Source: Cryobacterium levicorallinum
Lineage (GTDB): Bacteria > Actinomycetota > Actinomycetes > Actinomycetales > Microbacteriaceae
Assembly (NCBI RefSeq): GCF_004402405.1
Contig: NZ_SOFE01000029.1
Coordinates: 683-64,682, forward strand
Reading direction: 5' to 3'
DNA: 64,000 nt
Position numbers and translations under genes: made by a program. Of this stretch, positions 30,939 through 40,354 are shown one piece after another. Position 1 is the stretch's first letter, and each line of letters opens with the position of its first letter. The notes under the pieces are model-generated. The model did not search any database. It worked only from the letters and a program-made list of their open reading frames with translations, and was not told the origin of the DNA.

Positions 30939-32435
30939 ATGCTGGTGGGCGCGACGCGGGGAGGTGCATCCGTCGACGCCCGCGACTGGGGTTGGCGCCA
31001 TTCCGGTCGGCGGCGCTGGGCGGTGAGCGAGCTGTCCCTCCGCATCGAGCCTGGCGAGCGGATTCTCCTGCTCGGTGCATCCGGTTCGGGAAAATCGACG
31101 CTGCTGCACGCGCTGGCTGGCGTGCTCGGCGGCGACGAAGAGGGCGAGCAACGCGGTACTCTGCGCGTGAACGGCGCCGAGCCTGGCAACGCCAAGGGTC
31201 AGGTCGGCCTGGTCCTCCAGGACCCCGACTCGCAGGTAATTCTCGCTCGCGTCGGCGATGATGTCGCCTTCGGTTGCGAAAATATCGGCGTGCCGCGTGG
31301 GGAAATTTGGCGGCGCGTACAGGATGCCCTCGAGATGGTCGGCCTCGACGTCCCCGTTGGCCACCCGACGTCCGCCTTGTCGGGCGGCCAAAAACAGCGT
31401 CTTGCTCTCGCCGGAGTGTTGGCCATGCAGCCGGGTCTGCTGCTCCTCGACGAGCCGACGGCAAATCTCGATCCGGTCGGTGTGCGGGAGGTGCGCGAGT
31501 CCGTCGCCCGCGTTCTGGCACACACTGACTCGACGTTCATCGTTATTGAACATCGGGTTGAGATCTGGAAGGACCTCGTCGACCGGGTGATCGTTCTGGG
31601 TGCCGACGGGGGAGTCCTGGCCGACGGATCCCCGAGCGACGTTCTCCTCGCGCAGGGAGTTGCACTGACCGCCTCCGGCGTCTGGGTGCCCGGTGTGCCA
31701 CACACGCTTCCCATAAGGCCTCCGCGAGAGACCGGTCAGCCAACGCTCTTGTCGACTAATTCTCTCGCGATTGCGCGCACTCGGGATTGTGTGGTTGCCG
31801 AAAATATCGACCTTGAGGTGCCGGAGGCCTGCGCTCTGCTCATCACCGGACCCAACGGAGCCGGCAAGTCCACCCTCGCGCTCACCCTGGCGGGGCTCCT
31901 GCGCCCCGCCGCCGGGCGGGTCGTCGCCAGCGGCGCTCTCGCCGCCGGCGCGGGCAGTGACCCGATCCGCTGGAAATCGCGCCAGCTTCTGAGTCGAGTG
32001 GGCACCGTCTTTCAAGACCCGGAACACCAGTTCGTCGCTGGCACCGTGCGCGCCGAACTGGCCGTCGGTCCGCGAGCCCTCGGTCTGTCGGACGCACTGC
32101 TGCACCGGCGCGTCGACGATCTGCTGGAGCGCCTTCGCCTGGACCACCTCGCCGAGGCCAACCCATTCACCCTGTCCGGTGGCGAGAAACGACGTCTGTC
32201 GGTCGCCACAGTGCTGGCCACCCAACCTCGACTTCTGGTGCTGGACGAACCCACGTTCGGTCAGGATTTTCGCACCTGGCAGGAGATCGTTGCGCTGCTG
32301 CGTGACCTCCTGGATGCGGGCACCGCCATCGTCGCGGTCTCCCACGACGCAGACTTCGTTGCCGCCGTCGCTGATCGGGAATTTCGAGTCGAGGGCCGCG
32401 GCTCCAAGTACGATCTCAGCGCGGTTCTGCCATGA
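30939..32435 (+). CDS. ykoD: Fused double ATPase of the YkoEDC thiamine/HMP ECF transporter
   Basis: A 498-residue protein containing two ABC ATPases in tandem. The first has Walker A GASGSGKST, signature LSGGQKQRLALAG and Walker B LLLLDEPTANLD; the second has GPNGAGKST, LSGGEKRRLSVA and LLVLDEPTFGQD. Together they replace separate EcfA1 and EcfA2 subunits. It starts at ATG 30939, nine bases after ykoE. The stop overlaps the T-component start (ATGA). Confidence 0.93.
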   Translation: MLVGATRGGASVDARDWGWRHSGRRRWAVSELSLRIEPGERILLLGASGSGKSTLLHALAGVLGGDEEGEQRGTLRVNGAEPGNAKGQVGLVLQDPDSQVILARVGDDVAFGCENIGVPRGEIWRRVQDALEMVGLDVPVGHPTSALSGGQKQRLALAGVLAMQPGLLLLDEPTANLDPVGVREVRESVARVLAHTDSTFIVIEHRVEIWKDLVDRVIVLGADGGVLADGSPSDVLLAQGVALTASGVWVPGVPHTLPIRPPRETGQPTLLSTNSLAIARTRDCVVAENIDLEVPEACALLITGPNGAGKSTLALTLAGLLRPAAGRVVASGALAAGAGSDPIRWKSRQLLSRVGTVFQDPEHQFVAGTVRAELAVGPRALGLSDALLHRRVDDLLERLRLDHLAEANPFTLSGGEKRRLSVATVLATQPRLLVLDEPTFGQDFRTWQEIVALLRDLLDAGTAIVAVSHDADFVAAVADREFRVEGRGSKYDLSAVLP

Positions 32436-33214
32436 GTGTCTTGACACCCACGCGGGGAGTGCGAGCGATCGACCGGATCAATCCGGTCGCGAAACTCGCT
32501 GCCGCGCTCCTGCTCGCCGCAGTCCTGGTGCTGACCATTGATTGGGTCTCCGCCGCCGTCGCCCTGGCCTGCGAAATGCTGCTCTTTCTGTGGGCGGGGC
32601 TTACTCTTCGAGTCTTCTTGTGGCGAACCGCGCTGGTCTGGCTGGCTGCACCGTCCACCGGAATCACGACGCTGCTGTATGGCCAGGCCTCCGGTCAGGA
32701 ATATTGGTCATTCGGACTCATCCAGGTAACCGATGGCTCAATCGATCTGGCCCTCGCCACGACCCTGCGGGTGCTCGCGATCGGGCTGCCTGCCGTCGTC
32801 CTGTTCATCACCGTCGATCCCACCGATCTCGCCGACGGGCTGGGACAGGTCGTGCACTTGCCAGCCCGGTTCGTGCTCGGCGGACTTGCGGCGCTGCGGA
32901 TGGTCGGGCTGTTCATCGAGGACTGGCGTGCCCTGGGACTTGCCCGCCGGGCACGCGGGGTAGCGGATGGCGCGGTGCTGCGCCGCCTGGGCAACCAGAC
33001 CTTCGCGCTCCTCGTGTTGTCCATTCGGCGGGGCAGTAAACTCGCCACCGCCATGGAAGCGCGTGGCTTCGGCGCCCCCATCCAACGCACCTGGGCTCGG
33101 AGTTCAACGTTCGGCCTGCGGGAATGGTCACTCATCGGGATCGGGCTGATGATCGCCGTTTTGGCCGTCATGATCTCGGTATCAACCGGAAACTGGAACT
33201 TTGTCTTCGCCTAA
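32432..33214 (+). CDS. ykoC: ECF transporter T-component, YkoC/EcfT family
   Basis: A 260-residue membrane protein with about five helices that couples the ATPase to the S-component. It has the two short Ala-Arg-Gly motifs of EcfT proteins: ARRARGVA and AMEARGFGA. The ATG overlaps the ATPase stop, so the three transporter genes form one translationally coupled, riboswitch-controlled unit. Confidence 0.92.
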   Translation: MSVLTPTRGVRAIDRINPVAKLAAALLLAAVLVLTIDWVSAAVALACEMLLFLWAGLTLRVFLWRTALVWLAAPSTGITTLLYGQASGQEYWSFGLIQVTDGSIDLALATTLRVLAIGLPAVVLFITVDPTDLADGLGQVVHLPARFVLGGLAALRMVGLFIEDWRALGLARRARGVADGAVLRRLGNQTFALLVLSIRRGSKLATAMEARGFGAPIQRTWARSSTFGLREWSLIGIGLMIAVLAVMISVSTGNWNFVFA

Positions 33215-33770
33215 ATCTGTGCGCGTCACGACCCTGCTGGCGCCGGTGTTCCAGGCCGTCGCCGCCGCCGGGCCGAACCCGGTGGTGCTCATCGATGGGC
33301 CGAGTGGTGCGGGCAAGAGCACCCTCGCCGACGCCCTCGTGGCAGAGTGGCCGGGCAGTCAAACCCCGCAGCTTGTGCGGATGGACGATATCTACCCCGG
33401 CTGGGACGGCCTCGACGCGGCCATCGACCACCTGCGCCGGTACCTTCTCGAACCCCGACGCACCGGGCGGCCGGCGGCCTGGCAGCGCTACGACTGGAGC
33501 GCGAATCAGCGAGCCGAGTGGCATCCGCTGACTAAAGAACGACCACTGGTCGTTGAGGGCTGCGGAACGCTCGCGGCCGCACATGAGCCGCTCAGCGACG
33601 TGCGCGTGTGGCTCACCGCCGACGACGACCTGCGCAAACAACGAGCGCTCGACCGCGACGGCGAGGCGTTTCGAACGCACTGGGACCAGTGGCAGGACGA
33701 ATGGACGGCCTACCTCACGCAGGAGGCACCCGAACGTCGTGCCACCGTGCGCCTGCGGGCGGGCCGGTAG
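33201..33770 (+). CDS. P-loop nucleoside/uridine kinase-like ATPase
   Basis: A 189-residue protein with Walker A DGPSGAGKSTLAD (residues ~33-45), an acidic MDDIYPGWDGL segment typical of uridine-kinase-like proteins, and an LVVEGCGTLA strand. The substrate is not clear; it could be any small hydroxyl compound. TTG 33201 overlaps the T-component gene by 14 bases; GTG 33219 is an alternative start. Possibly part of the same transcript, but a link to thiamine use is only suggested by position. Confidence 0.8.
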   Translation: MSSPKSVRVTTLLAPVFQAVAAAGPNPVVLIDGPSGAGKSTLADALVAEWPGSQTPQLVRMDDIYPGWDGLDAAIDHLRRYLLEPRRTGRPAAWQRYDWSANQRAEWHPLTKERPLVVEGCGTLAAAHEPLSDVRVWLTADDDLRKQRALDRDGEAFRTHWDQWQDEWTAYLTQEAPERRATVRLRAGR

Positions 33771-33843
33771 GCGACGAGAGCGGGCGACACGCGCCAGCGC
33801 GCCCACCGGGTAACCCGGGGCGCACAGGACTAGATTGATTGCC

Positions 33844-34116
33844 ATGAATACCTTCGACCGTGACGATGCCGGTGCCCCCACCCTGTATATCGCCGAGTTC
33901 ATCGACGGCCCGCTCGGGGGCCAGATCGATTCCCGGGCGCTCGTGCGCGGTAAACACGCGGCCCGCATCAGCATGGTCGCCGCCGTCGCCGGTCTGGAAT
34001 CGGTGTTCTGGTACGACGAGGTCGACGAACGCGACGTCAACGGGCAACGCCGCGTGCGCTACTTCTTCGACAAGGGCGAGAGTGATCCGATCGACACCGA
34101 GGTGGAACCGATTTAA
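33844..34116 (+). CDS. Conserved small hypothetical protein
   Basis: A 90-residue soluble, acidic protein (TLYIAEFIDGPLGGQID at the start, FWYDEVDERDVNGQRRVRYFF near the end). No motif is recognised. ATG 33844 is seven bases after a TAGATT box, the leaderless pattern used by several nearby genes, which supports both the gene and this start. It ends directly against the convergent carboxypeptidase gene. Confidence 0.68.
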   Translation: MNTFDRDDAGAPTLYIAEFIDGPLGGQIDSRALVRGKHAARISMVAAVAGLESVFWYDEVDERDVNGQRRVRYFFDKGESDPIDTEVEPI

Positions 34117-35418
34117 CTACTGGTCGAGCAGCGCCGTGATCATCACGATCGGGTGCAGCAATCGCCACCCCAGCCCCGGATTGTTGATCGCCTGGTCGAG
34201 TTTCAGCGCGGCCGAGAGTTCCTCCCCGGCCACGGTGAGCTGCACCTCTCCGACGTTCGCGCCGGTGCGCGCGGTGGCGAAATCCTTGAGTGTGACCGTG
34301 GCAGCCTCCGGCGTGGCGGCCTGCCAGGCATAACGGGTGCGCGAGACGCCGACCACGGCGGAAGCCTCGTCACCCCAGGCCGATTCGAACGTCGCGTACT
34401 CGTCGCCAGCAGCCAGTACCGGCAGCGGACCGACTCCAGCGCGGGCGCTCTCCATTAGGGCGGTGAGGTCCGCGGTGAGTGCATCGTAGGTCGGTTCGCC
34501 GATGAAAGCGCCCGAGAACGTGAAGCTCGACGCGCCATCGCTGACCTCGGCGGTGAACAGAAAACAGACGCCGGCGGCATCCGTGTAGCTGCGCGAAATA
34601 CCGGTGATGTCCTCCTCGGGCAGAAACGAAGTGGTGTTCTCGACACCGCGACGGTCCGCCAAAGCGGATGCCGGGCGCTCCAGGATCGAAGACACGATCG
34701 GGTCGGTCGCGGCGAGACCCGCGAGGCGAGCCAGATCGGTAGCGGTCCCAGCGCTGCCATCGCCCAGGCCGGTAGCGTCGACAACGGCGGAGCCGGTCAA
34801 CCCGTTGTCGGCGAGCCAGGCGTTGGCGGCTTCAACGTAGGCGTCGAGCGAGCCGAAGGCCCAGCGCGCCACACTGTCGGCGTGGTTGTTGCTCGAGCCC
34901 AGCAGCAGTGCCTGCAATAATTCCAGCTCCGTCCACTGCTCGTCGGCGAAGACCGTGACCGAGCGGGCACCGACTTGGTCGTAGTCCAGATAGCTCTGAA
35001 AGTCGGCGGCAGTCAAAGTCACCACGGGGCCGGATTCCCCGTCCGCGATCGGCTTGGCATCGAGAACGACGAGAGCGGTGACAACCTTGGCGATGGATGC
35101 CATCGGCAGTGCTTCCGCCGTTCCGGCGACGGCGATCGGCTCCGCAGCTTGCGAAACGGTACCGGTCGACGTGGTACCGGTCGACGTGGTGCCGGAGACG
35201 TCACTCGTCGTCGCGGTGAGCACGGCGATGGCGCTGGCGCCATTGGCGGAGAGTACCGGGGGAGTGAGGGGCGAGGTACCGGCGGCGGGCGTGACAGTAC
35301 TGGCGGTCACGGCGGGTAGCGGACCGAGAAGCATCGCGGGGCCGTAGACACCAAGGCCGAGAATCACGACGGTTCCGACCAGAATTCCGATCAGACGGCC
35401 AGGACGGAAGGAGCTCAT
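34117..35418 (-). CDS. D-alanyl-D-alanine carboxypeptidase family protein with altered KTG motif
   Basis: A 433-residue exported protein of the S11 peptidase (penicillin-binding DacA-like) fold. One N-terminal hydrophobic segment (LIGILVGTVVILGLGVYG) anchors or exports it, followed by a Ser/Thr-rich linker. MASIAK gives the SxxK nucleophile, LGSSNNHAD the SxN box. Where the family has GIKTGYTDAAG this protein reads GISRSYTDAAG, so the KTG triad is SRS. It may have lost classical activity or changed substrate. The start follows a TAGCCT box by six bases (leaderless). Confidence 0.82.
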   Translation of the reverse strand: MSSFRPGRLIGILVGTVVILGLGVYGPAMLLGPLPAVTASTVTPAAGTSPLTPPVLSANGASAIAVLTATTSDVSGTTSTGTTSTGTVSQAAEPIAVAGTAEALPMASIAKVVTALVVLDAKPIADGESGPVVTLTAADFQSYLDYDQVGARSVTVFADEQWTELELLQALLLGSSNNHADSVARWAFGSLDAYVEAANAWLADNGLTGSAVVDATGLGDGSAGTATDLARLAGLAATDPIVSSILERPASALADRRGVENTTSFLPEEDITGISRSYTDAAGVCFLFTAEVSDGASSFTFSGAFIGEPTYDALTADLTALMESARAGVGPLPVLAAGDEYATFESAWGDEASAVVGVSRTRYAWQAATPEAATVTLKDFATARTGANVGEVQLTVAGEELSAALKLDQAINNPGLGWRLLHPIVMITALLDQ

Positions 35419-35442
35419 TCTGCAAGGCTAGACCGCTTGCGG

Positions 35443-35793
35443 TCAGCTCCAGCCGAGCTCATGCAGCCTGTCGTCATCAATGCCATAAAAATGGGCGATT
35501 TCGTGCACGAGTGTGATGTGAACTTCGTCGTGCAGGTCGTCGAGTGTCGTACAGATAGCGAGTAGCGGCTCCCGGTACAGCACGATGCGATCGGGCATCT
35601 CCCCGAAGCCGTACTGGCCGCGTTCGGTCAGCGCCACGCCGTCGTAGAGGCCGAGGGTGTCCAGGGTGCCGTTCTCGGGCCGGTCCTCGACCACGAAAAT
35701 AATATTGTCGAGACCATCGACCATGTCATCGGGCAGCAGATCGAGCTCGCCGACAACGAGGGCTTCGAATTCGGACGCGTCCAGCTCTAGCAT
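35443..35793 (-). CDS. Metallopeptidase family protein (minimal zincin)
   Basis: A 116-residue protein with the zincin motif HEIAHFYGID near the C-terminus, the third ligand probably being the downstream Asp/Glu. It belongs to the small DUF1025-type zincins, of unknown substrate. ATG 35793 (MLELDASEFEAL) is used here; a longer frame up to 35901 is only a read-through of the tRNA-His gene. No signal peptide, so it is likely cytoplasmic. Confidence 0.85.
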   Translation of the reverse strand: MLELDASEFEALVVGELDLLPDDMVDGLDNIIFVVEDRPENGTLDTLGLYDGVALTERGQYGFGEMPDRIVLYREPLLAICTTLDDLHDEVHITLVHEIAHFYGIDDDRLHELGWS

Positions 35794-35822
35794 CACTGAC
35801 CAAATCGTGAACGGTGAATCAT

Positions 35823-35899
35823 TGGGGTGAGTAACGGGGATTGAACCCGCGACCTCCTGGACCACAACCAGGCGCTCTGCCAACTGAGCTATACCCACC
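35823..35899 (-). tRNA. tRNA-His (GTG)
   Basis: The reverse strand gives a complete cloverleaf beginning GTGGGTATAGCTC, with anticodon loop TTGTGGT (anticodon GTG), T-arm GGTTCAATCCC and acceptor end TACTCAC. The extra G at -1 (35899) faces discriminator C, as required for histidine identity, and CCA is encoded at 35825-35823. Confidence 0.97.
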
Positions 35900-35942
35900 A
35901 TGCGTCCCCACGTCTACAACGCGGGGCAACTCAGCAATCCTA

Positions 35943-36617
35943 TTACACCTCGGAGGCGAATAAGTGCACAACCTCCGCGGCCTGCGACTTGGCTTCGTCA
36001 CTCGAGGGCCCTGGGTCGGCCACAAACACCGTCTGGCGGTAGTACGCGAGTTCGCGAATCGACTCGAGAATGTCGGCCAGGGCACGGTGGCCGCCGTCCT
36101 TGGCTGGGGCGTTGAAGTAAACGCGTGGGTACCAGCGTCGGGCTAGCTCTTTGATCGACGACACGTCGACATTGCGGTAGTGCAGCTGGTTGTCGAGGCG
36201 CGGCATGTAGCGGGTGAGGAAGGCACGGTCCGTGCCGATGGAGTTGCCGGCCAGCGGTGCCTTTTGTTCGGCCGGAATGAACTTCAAGACATACTCGAGT
36301 ACCTGGTACTCGGCCTCGGCCGCGCTGATCCCGTTCGGAATCTCGGTGATCAGCCCCGAGGAGGTGTGCATATTGCGCACGAAATCGCCCATGTTTTCGA
36401 GGGCAGAGTCGTTGGGCTTGATGACGAGGTCAAGACCGGGGTCGAGCACATTGAGGTCGTAGTCGGTGATGACGACGGCGATCTCGACGAGCTCGTCGCG
36501 GTCCAGGTCAAGCCCGGTCATCTCGCAGTCGATCCAGACCAGGCGGTCGGGGCTCTTCGAGGTCGGGGAGGCGGTCGGGGCGGGCGTCGGTGCTGTATCC
36601 GTCGTGCTGTTCGTCAT
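35943..36617 (-). CDS. orn: Oligoribonuclease
   Basis: Orn degrades 2-5 nucleotide RNA fragments to mononucleotides; in many bacteria it also clears pGpG. The 224-residue protein has the DEDDh motifs [31 protein letters not shown] and HRALADI. An unusual Thr/Pro/Ser-rich stretch of about 25 residues precedes the core. ATG 36617 follows a TAGACT box by six bases, so the mRNA is probably leaderless and the N-terminal stretch is translated. Confidence 0.95.
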   Translation of the reverse strand: MTNSTTDTAPTPAPTASPTSKSPDRLVWIDCEMTGLDLDRDELVEIAVVITDYDLNVLDPGLDLVIKPNDSALENMGDFVRNMHTSSGLITEIPNGISAAEAEYQVLEYVLKFIPAEQKAPLAGNSIGTDRAFLTRYMPRLDNQLHYRNVDVSSIKELARRWYPRVYFNAPAKDGGHRALADILESIRELAYYRQTVFVADPGPSSDEAKSQAAEVVHLFASEV

Positions 36618-36698
36618 GCCTTGAGTCTACCGGTGGCCCCCGACAGGGCCTGTAAACTTGAAAACACTGTTCTTTTGCGCTGATCTGCGAGGCTCCTG

Positions 36699-36959
36699 AT
36701 GGAATTCACTTTGTATTCGTCTTCATTCTGCGAGCCGTGCATGCAGACGCGTGCCGTGCTGGCCGAGGCGAAGCGACTCGTTCCCGGTTCGACCGTGCGC
36801 GAGATTGATGTTGCCGGTGCACCCGAGCAAGCCGAAGCCCTGCTCATTCGCAACACCCCGACCGTCATCATTACCAACGGCGAAGGTGCCGAGGTCTTTC
36901 GTGCGGCCGGCGTACCGACCCTGGCCCAGGTTCTCGTTGCCGCGGCCAAAGCCCTCTGA
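36699..36959 (+). CDS. Small thioredoxin-like protein
   Basis: An 86-residue thioredoxin-fold protein with the redox motif FCEPCM (CxxC) at residues ~10-15 and the cis-Pro segment RNTPTVII. It is close to the smallest length that can form the fold. It is divergent from orn and stops three bases before the next gene's ATG. Partner proteins are unknown. Confidence 0.85.
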   Translation: MEFTLYSSSFCEPCMQTRAVLAEAKRLVPGSTVREIDVAGAPEQAEALLIRNTPTVIITNGEGAEVFRAAGVPTLAQVLVAAAKAL

Positions 36960-36962
36960 GTG

Positions 36963-38474
36963 ATGAGAGCCCCCACCCGGCGCACGATTCTCGCCAGCAT
37001 CACGGGTACGCTGATCGCGTCGCTGGCCCTGGTCGGGTGTTCCGCCGGAACCGCGTCCACGGACGGTGGGCCGGACACGACGTTGACCGTCGGTCTGCTC
37101 GCTACGCCGGGCAACCTCGACTACACCACGACCGCCGGTGCGGCCATTCCGCAGGCGCTTCTCTATAACGTCTACGAGGGCCTCGTAAAACTCGACAACG
37201 AGGGCACGGTCATTCCCTTGCTCGCCGAGTCGTGGACGGTCAGTGATGACGGCCTGGTCTATGATTTTGTCCTGAACGAGGGCGTGACCTTCTCGGACGG
37301 CTCCCCGTTCACCGCCGACAGCGTCAAGTTCAGCCTCGAACGCGTGAAAGACAACTGGACCGCGAATGGGCCGGCCTACCTCGATCCGATTGCCGGCATC
37401 GAGGCCGTCACTGACACCCAGGCTCGAATCACTCTGTCGACACCGAGCAACGGCTGGCTCTTCAATATGACCGGCCCGGTCGGCACCATGTTCACCGAAG
37501 CCGGCATTTCCGACCTGGCGACAGCCCCCGTCGGAACCGGGCCCTACACGGTCAGCTCCTTCAAAACCGGCGACAGCCTGGTCCTGGCCGCCAACGCCGA
37601 CTACTGGGGAGCGGCGCCGTACCTGACCGATGTCACACTGCGCTACTTCACCGATGCGACCGCGCAGACCAACGCCCTGCTCAGCGGTGACATTAACCTC
37701 ATCTCGGGCATCTCGCAGTTTCAACTGGTCGATCAGTTCAAATCAGACGCCGACTACCAGGTGCTCGAGGGCGCCAGCACCGGTGAAGTCACCCTGTCGA
37801 TGAACAATGCCAGCGATGCGTTTAGCGATGTTCGGGTGCGGCAGGCCGTCATGTACGCCATCGACCGGCAGGCGGTCATGGACACGGTGAGTAGCGGCTA
37901 CGGTCTGCTGATCGGCTCGATGGTCCCGCCGACCGACCCCTGGTACGACGCCAGCCTCGCTGACCTCTACCCCTTCGATCCCGCCCGGGCCATCGCGCTT
38001 CTCGCCGAGGCAGGCATGAGCGACCTGACCGTCGCGTTCAAGATTCCGAACCTGCCCTACGCCGTGGCTGGCGCGCAGGTAGTCAAGGCCCAGCTCGCCG
38101 ATGTCGGCATCACCGCCGAGGTGACCCCACTCGAATTTCCGGCGGTGTGGCTCGACGAGGTGTTCGCCGACCACGATTACGACCTGTCGCTCATAATGCA
38201 CAGCGAGCCACGGGACGTCAGCGTCTTCGCCGCCGCCAGCTATTACGCTGGCTATGATTCGCCCGCGGTGATGGCAAAATTCGCTCAAGCGGATGCCGCC
38301 GACCCGGCCGTTTATGTGGAACTCATGAAGGAGGCGACGCGCACGATGGCAGAGGAGGCATCCGCTAATTGGCTGTATTTGCAACCGGCGATCTCGCTGG
38401 CCGACGCCGATCTGAGAGGTGTGCCGAAGAATACGCCGAGCCTCGCGCTGGACCTGTCGACCATCGCCCGGTAA
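36963..38474 (+). CDS. Dipeptide-type ABC transporter substrate-binding lipoprotein (family 5)
   Basis: A 503-residue SBP_bac_5 protein. The signal peptide ends in the lipobox ALVGC. The mature domain has LLYNVYEGLVKLDNEG, GVTFSDGSPFTADSVKFSL and VRQAVMYAIDRQAVMD, all family landmarks. Members carry peptides, nickel or sugars, so cargo is open. ATG 36963 directly follows the thioredoxin-like stop with no visible ribosome site, suggesting re-initiation. Confidence 0.93.
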   Translation: MRAPTRRTILASITGTLIASLALVGCSAGTASTDGGPDTTLTVGLLATPGNLDYTTTAGAAIPQALLYNVYEGLVKLDNEGTVIPLLAESWTVSDDGLVYDFVLNEGVTFSDGSPFTADSVKFSLERVKDNWTANGPAYLDPIAGIEAVTDTQARITLSTPSNGWLFNMTGPVGTMFTEAGISDLATAPVGTGPYTVSSFKTGDSLVLAANADYWGAAPYLTDVTLRYFTDATAQTNALLSGDINLISGISQFQLVDQFKSDADYQVLEGASTGEVTLSMNNASDAFSDVRVRQAVMYAIDRQAVMDTVSSGYGLLIGSMVPPTDPWYDASLADLYPFDPARAIALLAEAGMSDLTVAFKIPNLPYAVAGAQVVKAQLADVGITAEVTPLEFPAVWLDEVFADHDYDLSLIMHSEPRDVSVFAAASYYAGYDSPAVMAKFAQADAADPAVYVELMKEATRTMAEEASANWLYLQPAISLADADLRGVPKNTPSLALDLSTIAR

Positions 38475-38552
38475 CGGACGAAGCCGTTCACCCCTACGGT
38501 TGATGTCGAGCGGATGGCGCATCCGTTTCACGCGCTTTCGAGAAAGTCTGCA

Positions 38553-39500
38553 ATGGTTCTGGTGATTCTGCGTCGCATCGGTATCTTCGCGACGACGGGT
38601 ATCGTGGCGTCGATCGTGACCTTTCTGCTGCTGGCTATTCTGCCCGGAAACGCCGCGCGCATCGCCCTGGGCGTGCAAGCCACCGAAGCGGATGTTGCGG
38701 CGCAGGCCACAGCGATAGGTCTGGACCGCCCAGCGGTTGTGCGTTACCTGGACTGGATCGGGCACGTGCTCGTCGGCGATTTCGGTACCTCCGCCGTGTC
38801 GCGTCAGCCGATCGGCCCCGACATAGCGGATGCCCTCGGCATCACGGTGATCCTTGTGCTGGCCAGTGTCGTTCTGGCGCTGTTGTTCGCGATTCCGTTT
38901 GGAATTTTGACCGCGATCCGGCAGCGGGGACCGGACGGCGCGATTTTTTCGAGCATCAGCCAGATCGGTGTTGCCGTGCCCGGGTTTCTGGCCGGGCTTC
39001 TGCTCGTCACCGTCTTCGCCGTGACGCTGCGCTGGCTTCCGGCGGGCGGCTGGGTTGATCCGGCGGACGATTTCAGTGGCTTCATCGAGCACCTGATTTT
39101 GCCGGCGATCGCCCTCGGCAGTGTGCAGGGCGCCGTGCTCAGCCGTTATGTGCGATCGGCGGTTCTCGACGTCATGCGCGACGACTTTATGCGCACAGCA
39201 AGGGCCAAGGGCCTTGGAACAGCGCGCGCCCTCTTTCGGCACGGGCTTCGCAACGCGGCCGTTCCGGTGATGACCGTGCTTGGCCTGCAGATCGCCACCC
39301 TGCTGATTGGTGCCGTGGTGATCGAGCGGGTGTTCAGCATTCCCGGCCTGGGCAGCCTGCTGCTCGACAAGGTCGCACTGCGCGACCTGCCCGCAGTGCA
39401 GGGCATCGTGCTAGTGCTCGTCGTGTTCGTGCTGGTGCTGAACTTTCTCGTCGACCTGGCCTTCACTGTGATCGATCCGCGACTGCGGAGCGAGTCATGA
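38553..39500 (+). CDS. Dipeptide-type ABC transporter permease (DppB type)
   Basis: A 315-residue permease with six helices. It begins with ILRRIGIFATTG and contains LDRPAVVRYLDWIGHVLVGDFGTS, the usual DppB periplasmic stretch, and the coupling loop DFMRTARAKGLGTARALFRHGLRNA. I prefer ATG 38553 (purine-rich GAGAAAG seven bases before) over ATG 38514, which adds 13 residues. The stop overlaps the next permease (ATGA). Confidence 0.9.
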   Translation: MVLVILRRIGIFATTGIVASIVTFLLLAILPGNAARIALGVQATEADVAAQATAIGLDRPAVVRYLDWIGHVLVGDFGTSAVSRQPIGPDIADALGITVILVLASVVLALLFAIPFGILTAIRQRGPDGAIFSSISQIGVAVPGFLAGLLLVTVFAVTLRWLPAGGWVDPADDFSGFIEHLILPAIALGSVQGAVLSRYVRSAVLDVMRDDFMRTARAKGLGTARALFRHGLRNAAVPVMTVLGLQIATLLIGAVVIERVFSIPGLGSLLLDKVALRDLPAVQGIVLVLVVFVLVLNFLVDLAFTVIDPRLRSES

Positions 39501-40354
39501 CCGCCATCAGGCCCGCGAAATCTTCTCGTCGTGCGGTTCGTGGTGGCGACGCAACGCTCCGGGTCGGTCTCGTGCTGATCGGTCTCGTTGTGCTGGCCGC
39601 CGTCGTGTCTCTGTGGTGGACGCCGTTCGACCCGGAAGGGGTCTTCTCGGACTTGATCCTGCTGCCGCCCGGCGCGGAACACCTGCTCGGCACCGACAGC
39701 TTCGGGCGTGATGTCTTCAGTTCCCTCCTGCGCGGCGCTCAGATCTCCCTGCTCGTGGGCACCGTCGCCGTTTCAATCGCGGCCGTGCTCGGCGTGCCGT
39801 TCGGCATCGTGGCCGGCATGAATCGGGGCCGGCTGGACCAATTCCTGATGCGCGGCAACGACATTTCCCTGGCTTTCCCGGCCCTGTTGCTTGCGATCAT
39901 TTTCGGTGCCATTTACGGCGCCGGAACGGTCACCGCGATGGTCGCGCTCGGCATCGGCACGGCACCCGCGTTCGCCCTCATCTCCCGCAGCGGAACCCGG
40001 CAGATCATGAGCCGCGAATACGTGCTGGCCGCGCGCGCCGCGGGCAAGAACGGCCTGTTCATCGGGGTGCGGCACGTTCTGCCCAATATCAGCGGCATGC
40101 TCATCGTGCAGGCCTCGGTCTCGTTCGGCATCGCGGTGCTCGCCGAGGCCGCGCTGTCCTACCTCGGTCTCGGCACGCCCCCACCCACGCCCTCGTGGGG
40201 CCGCATGCTGCAGGATGCCCAGGGCTACCTGTTCATCGAACCGTTGCTCATCGTCTGGCCGGGGATCGCTATCGCCATCGCGGTGCTGGGCTTCAACCTG
40301 CTCGGTGACGGTCTGCGCGATCGCTTCGACCCGCGCATGCAGGTGAAACGGTGA
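39497..40354 (+). CDS. Dipeptide-type ABC transporter permease (DppC type)
   Basis: A 285-residue permease. HLLGTDSFGRDVFSSLLRGAQ near residue 60 and the coupling loop SREYVLAARAAGKNGLFIGVRHVLPN are DppC landmarks; SYLGLGTPPPTPSWGRML ends the core. It overlaps both neighbours (ATGA before, GTGA after), so the operon is translationally coupled. Confidence 0.93.
   Translation: MTAIRPAKSSRRAVRGGDATLRVGLVLIGLVVLAAVVSLWWTPFDPEGVFSDLILLPPGAEHLLGTDSFGRDVFSSLLRGAQISLLVGTVAVSIAAVLGVPFGIVAGMNRGRLDQFLMRGNDISLAFPALLLAIIFGAIYGAGTVTAMVALGIGTAPAFALISRSGTRQIMSREYVLAARAAGKNGLFIGVRHVLPNISGMLIVQASVSFGIAVLAEAALSYLGLGTPPPTPSWGRMLQDAQGYLFIEPLLIVWPGIAIAIAVLGFNLLGDGLRDRFDPRMQVKR

Noticed and set aside
35794..35901. 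N-terminal extension of the small zincin (MVGIAQLAERLVVVQ...)
   Set aside because: This is the typical false translation of a tRNA gene; the tRNA-His cloverleaf occupies 35823-35899.
37743..39242. 499-codon minus-strand frame opposite the dipeptide-type transporter genes
   Set aside because: Spans two clear plus-strand genes and has an Arg/Gln/His-rich random composition.
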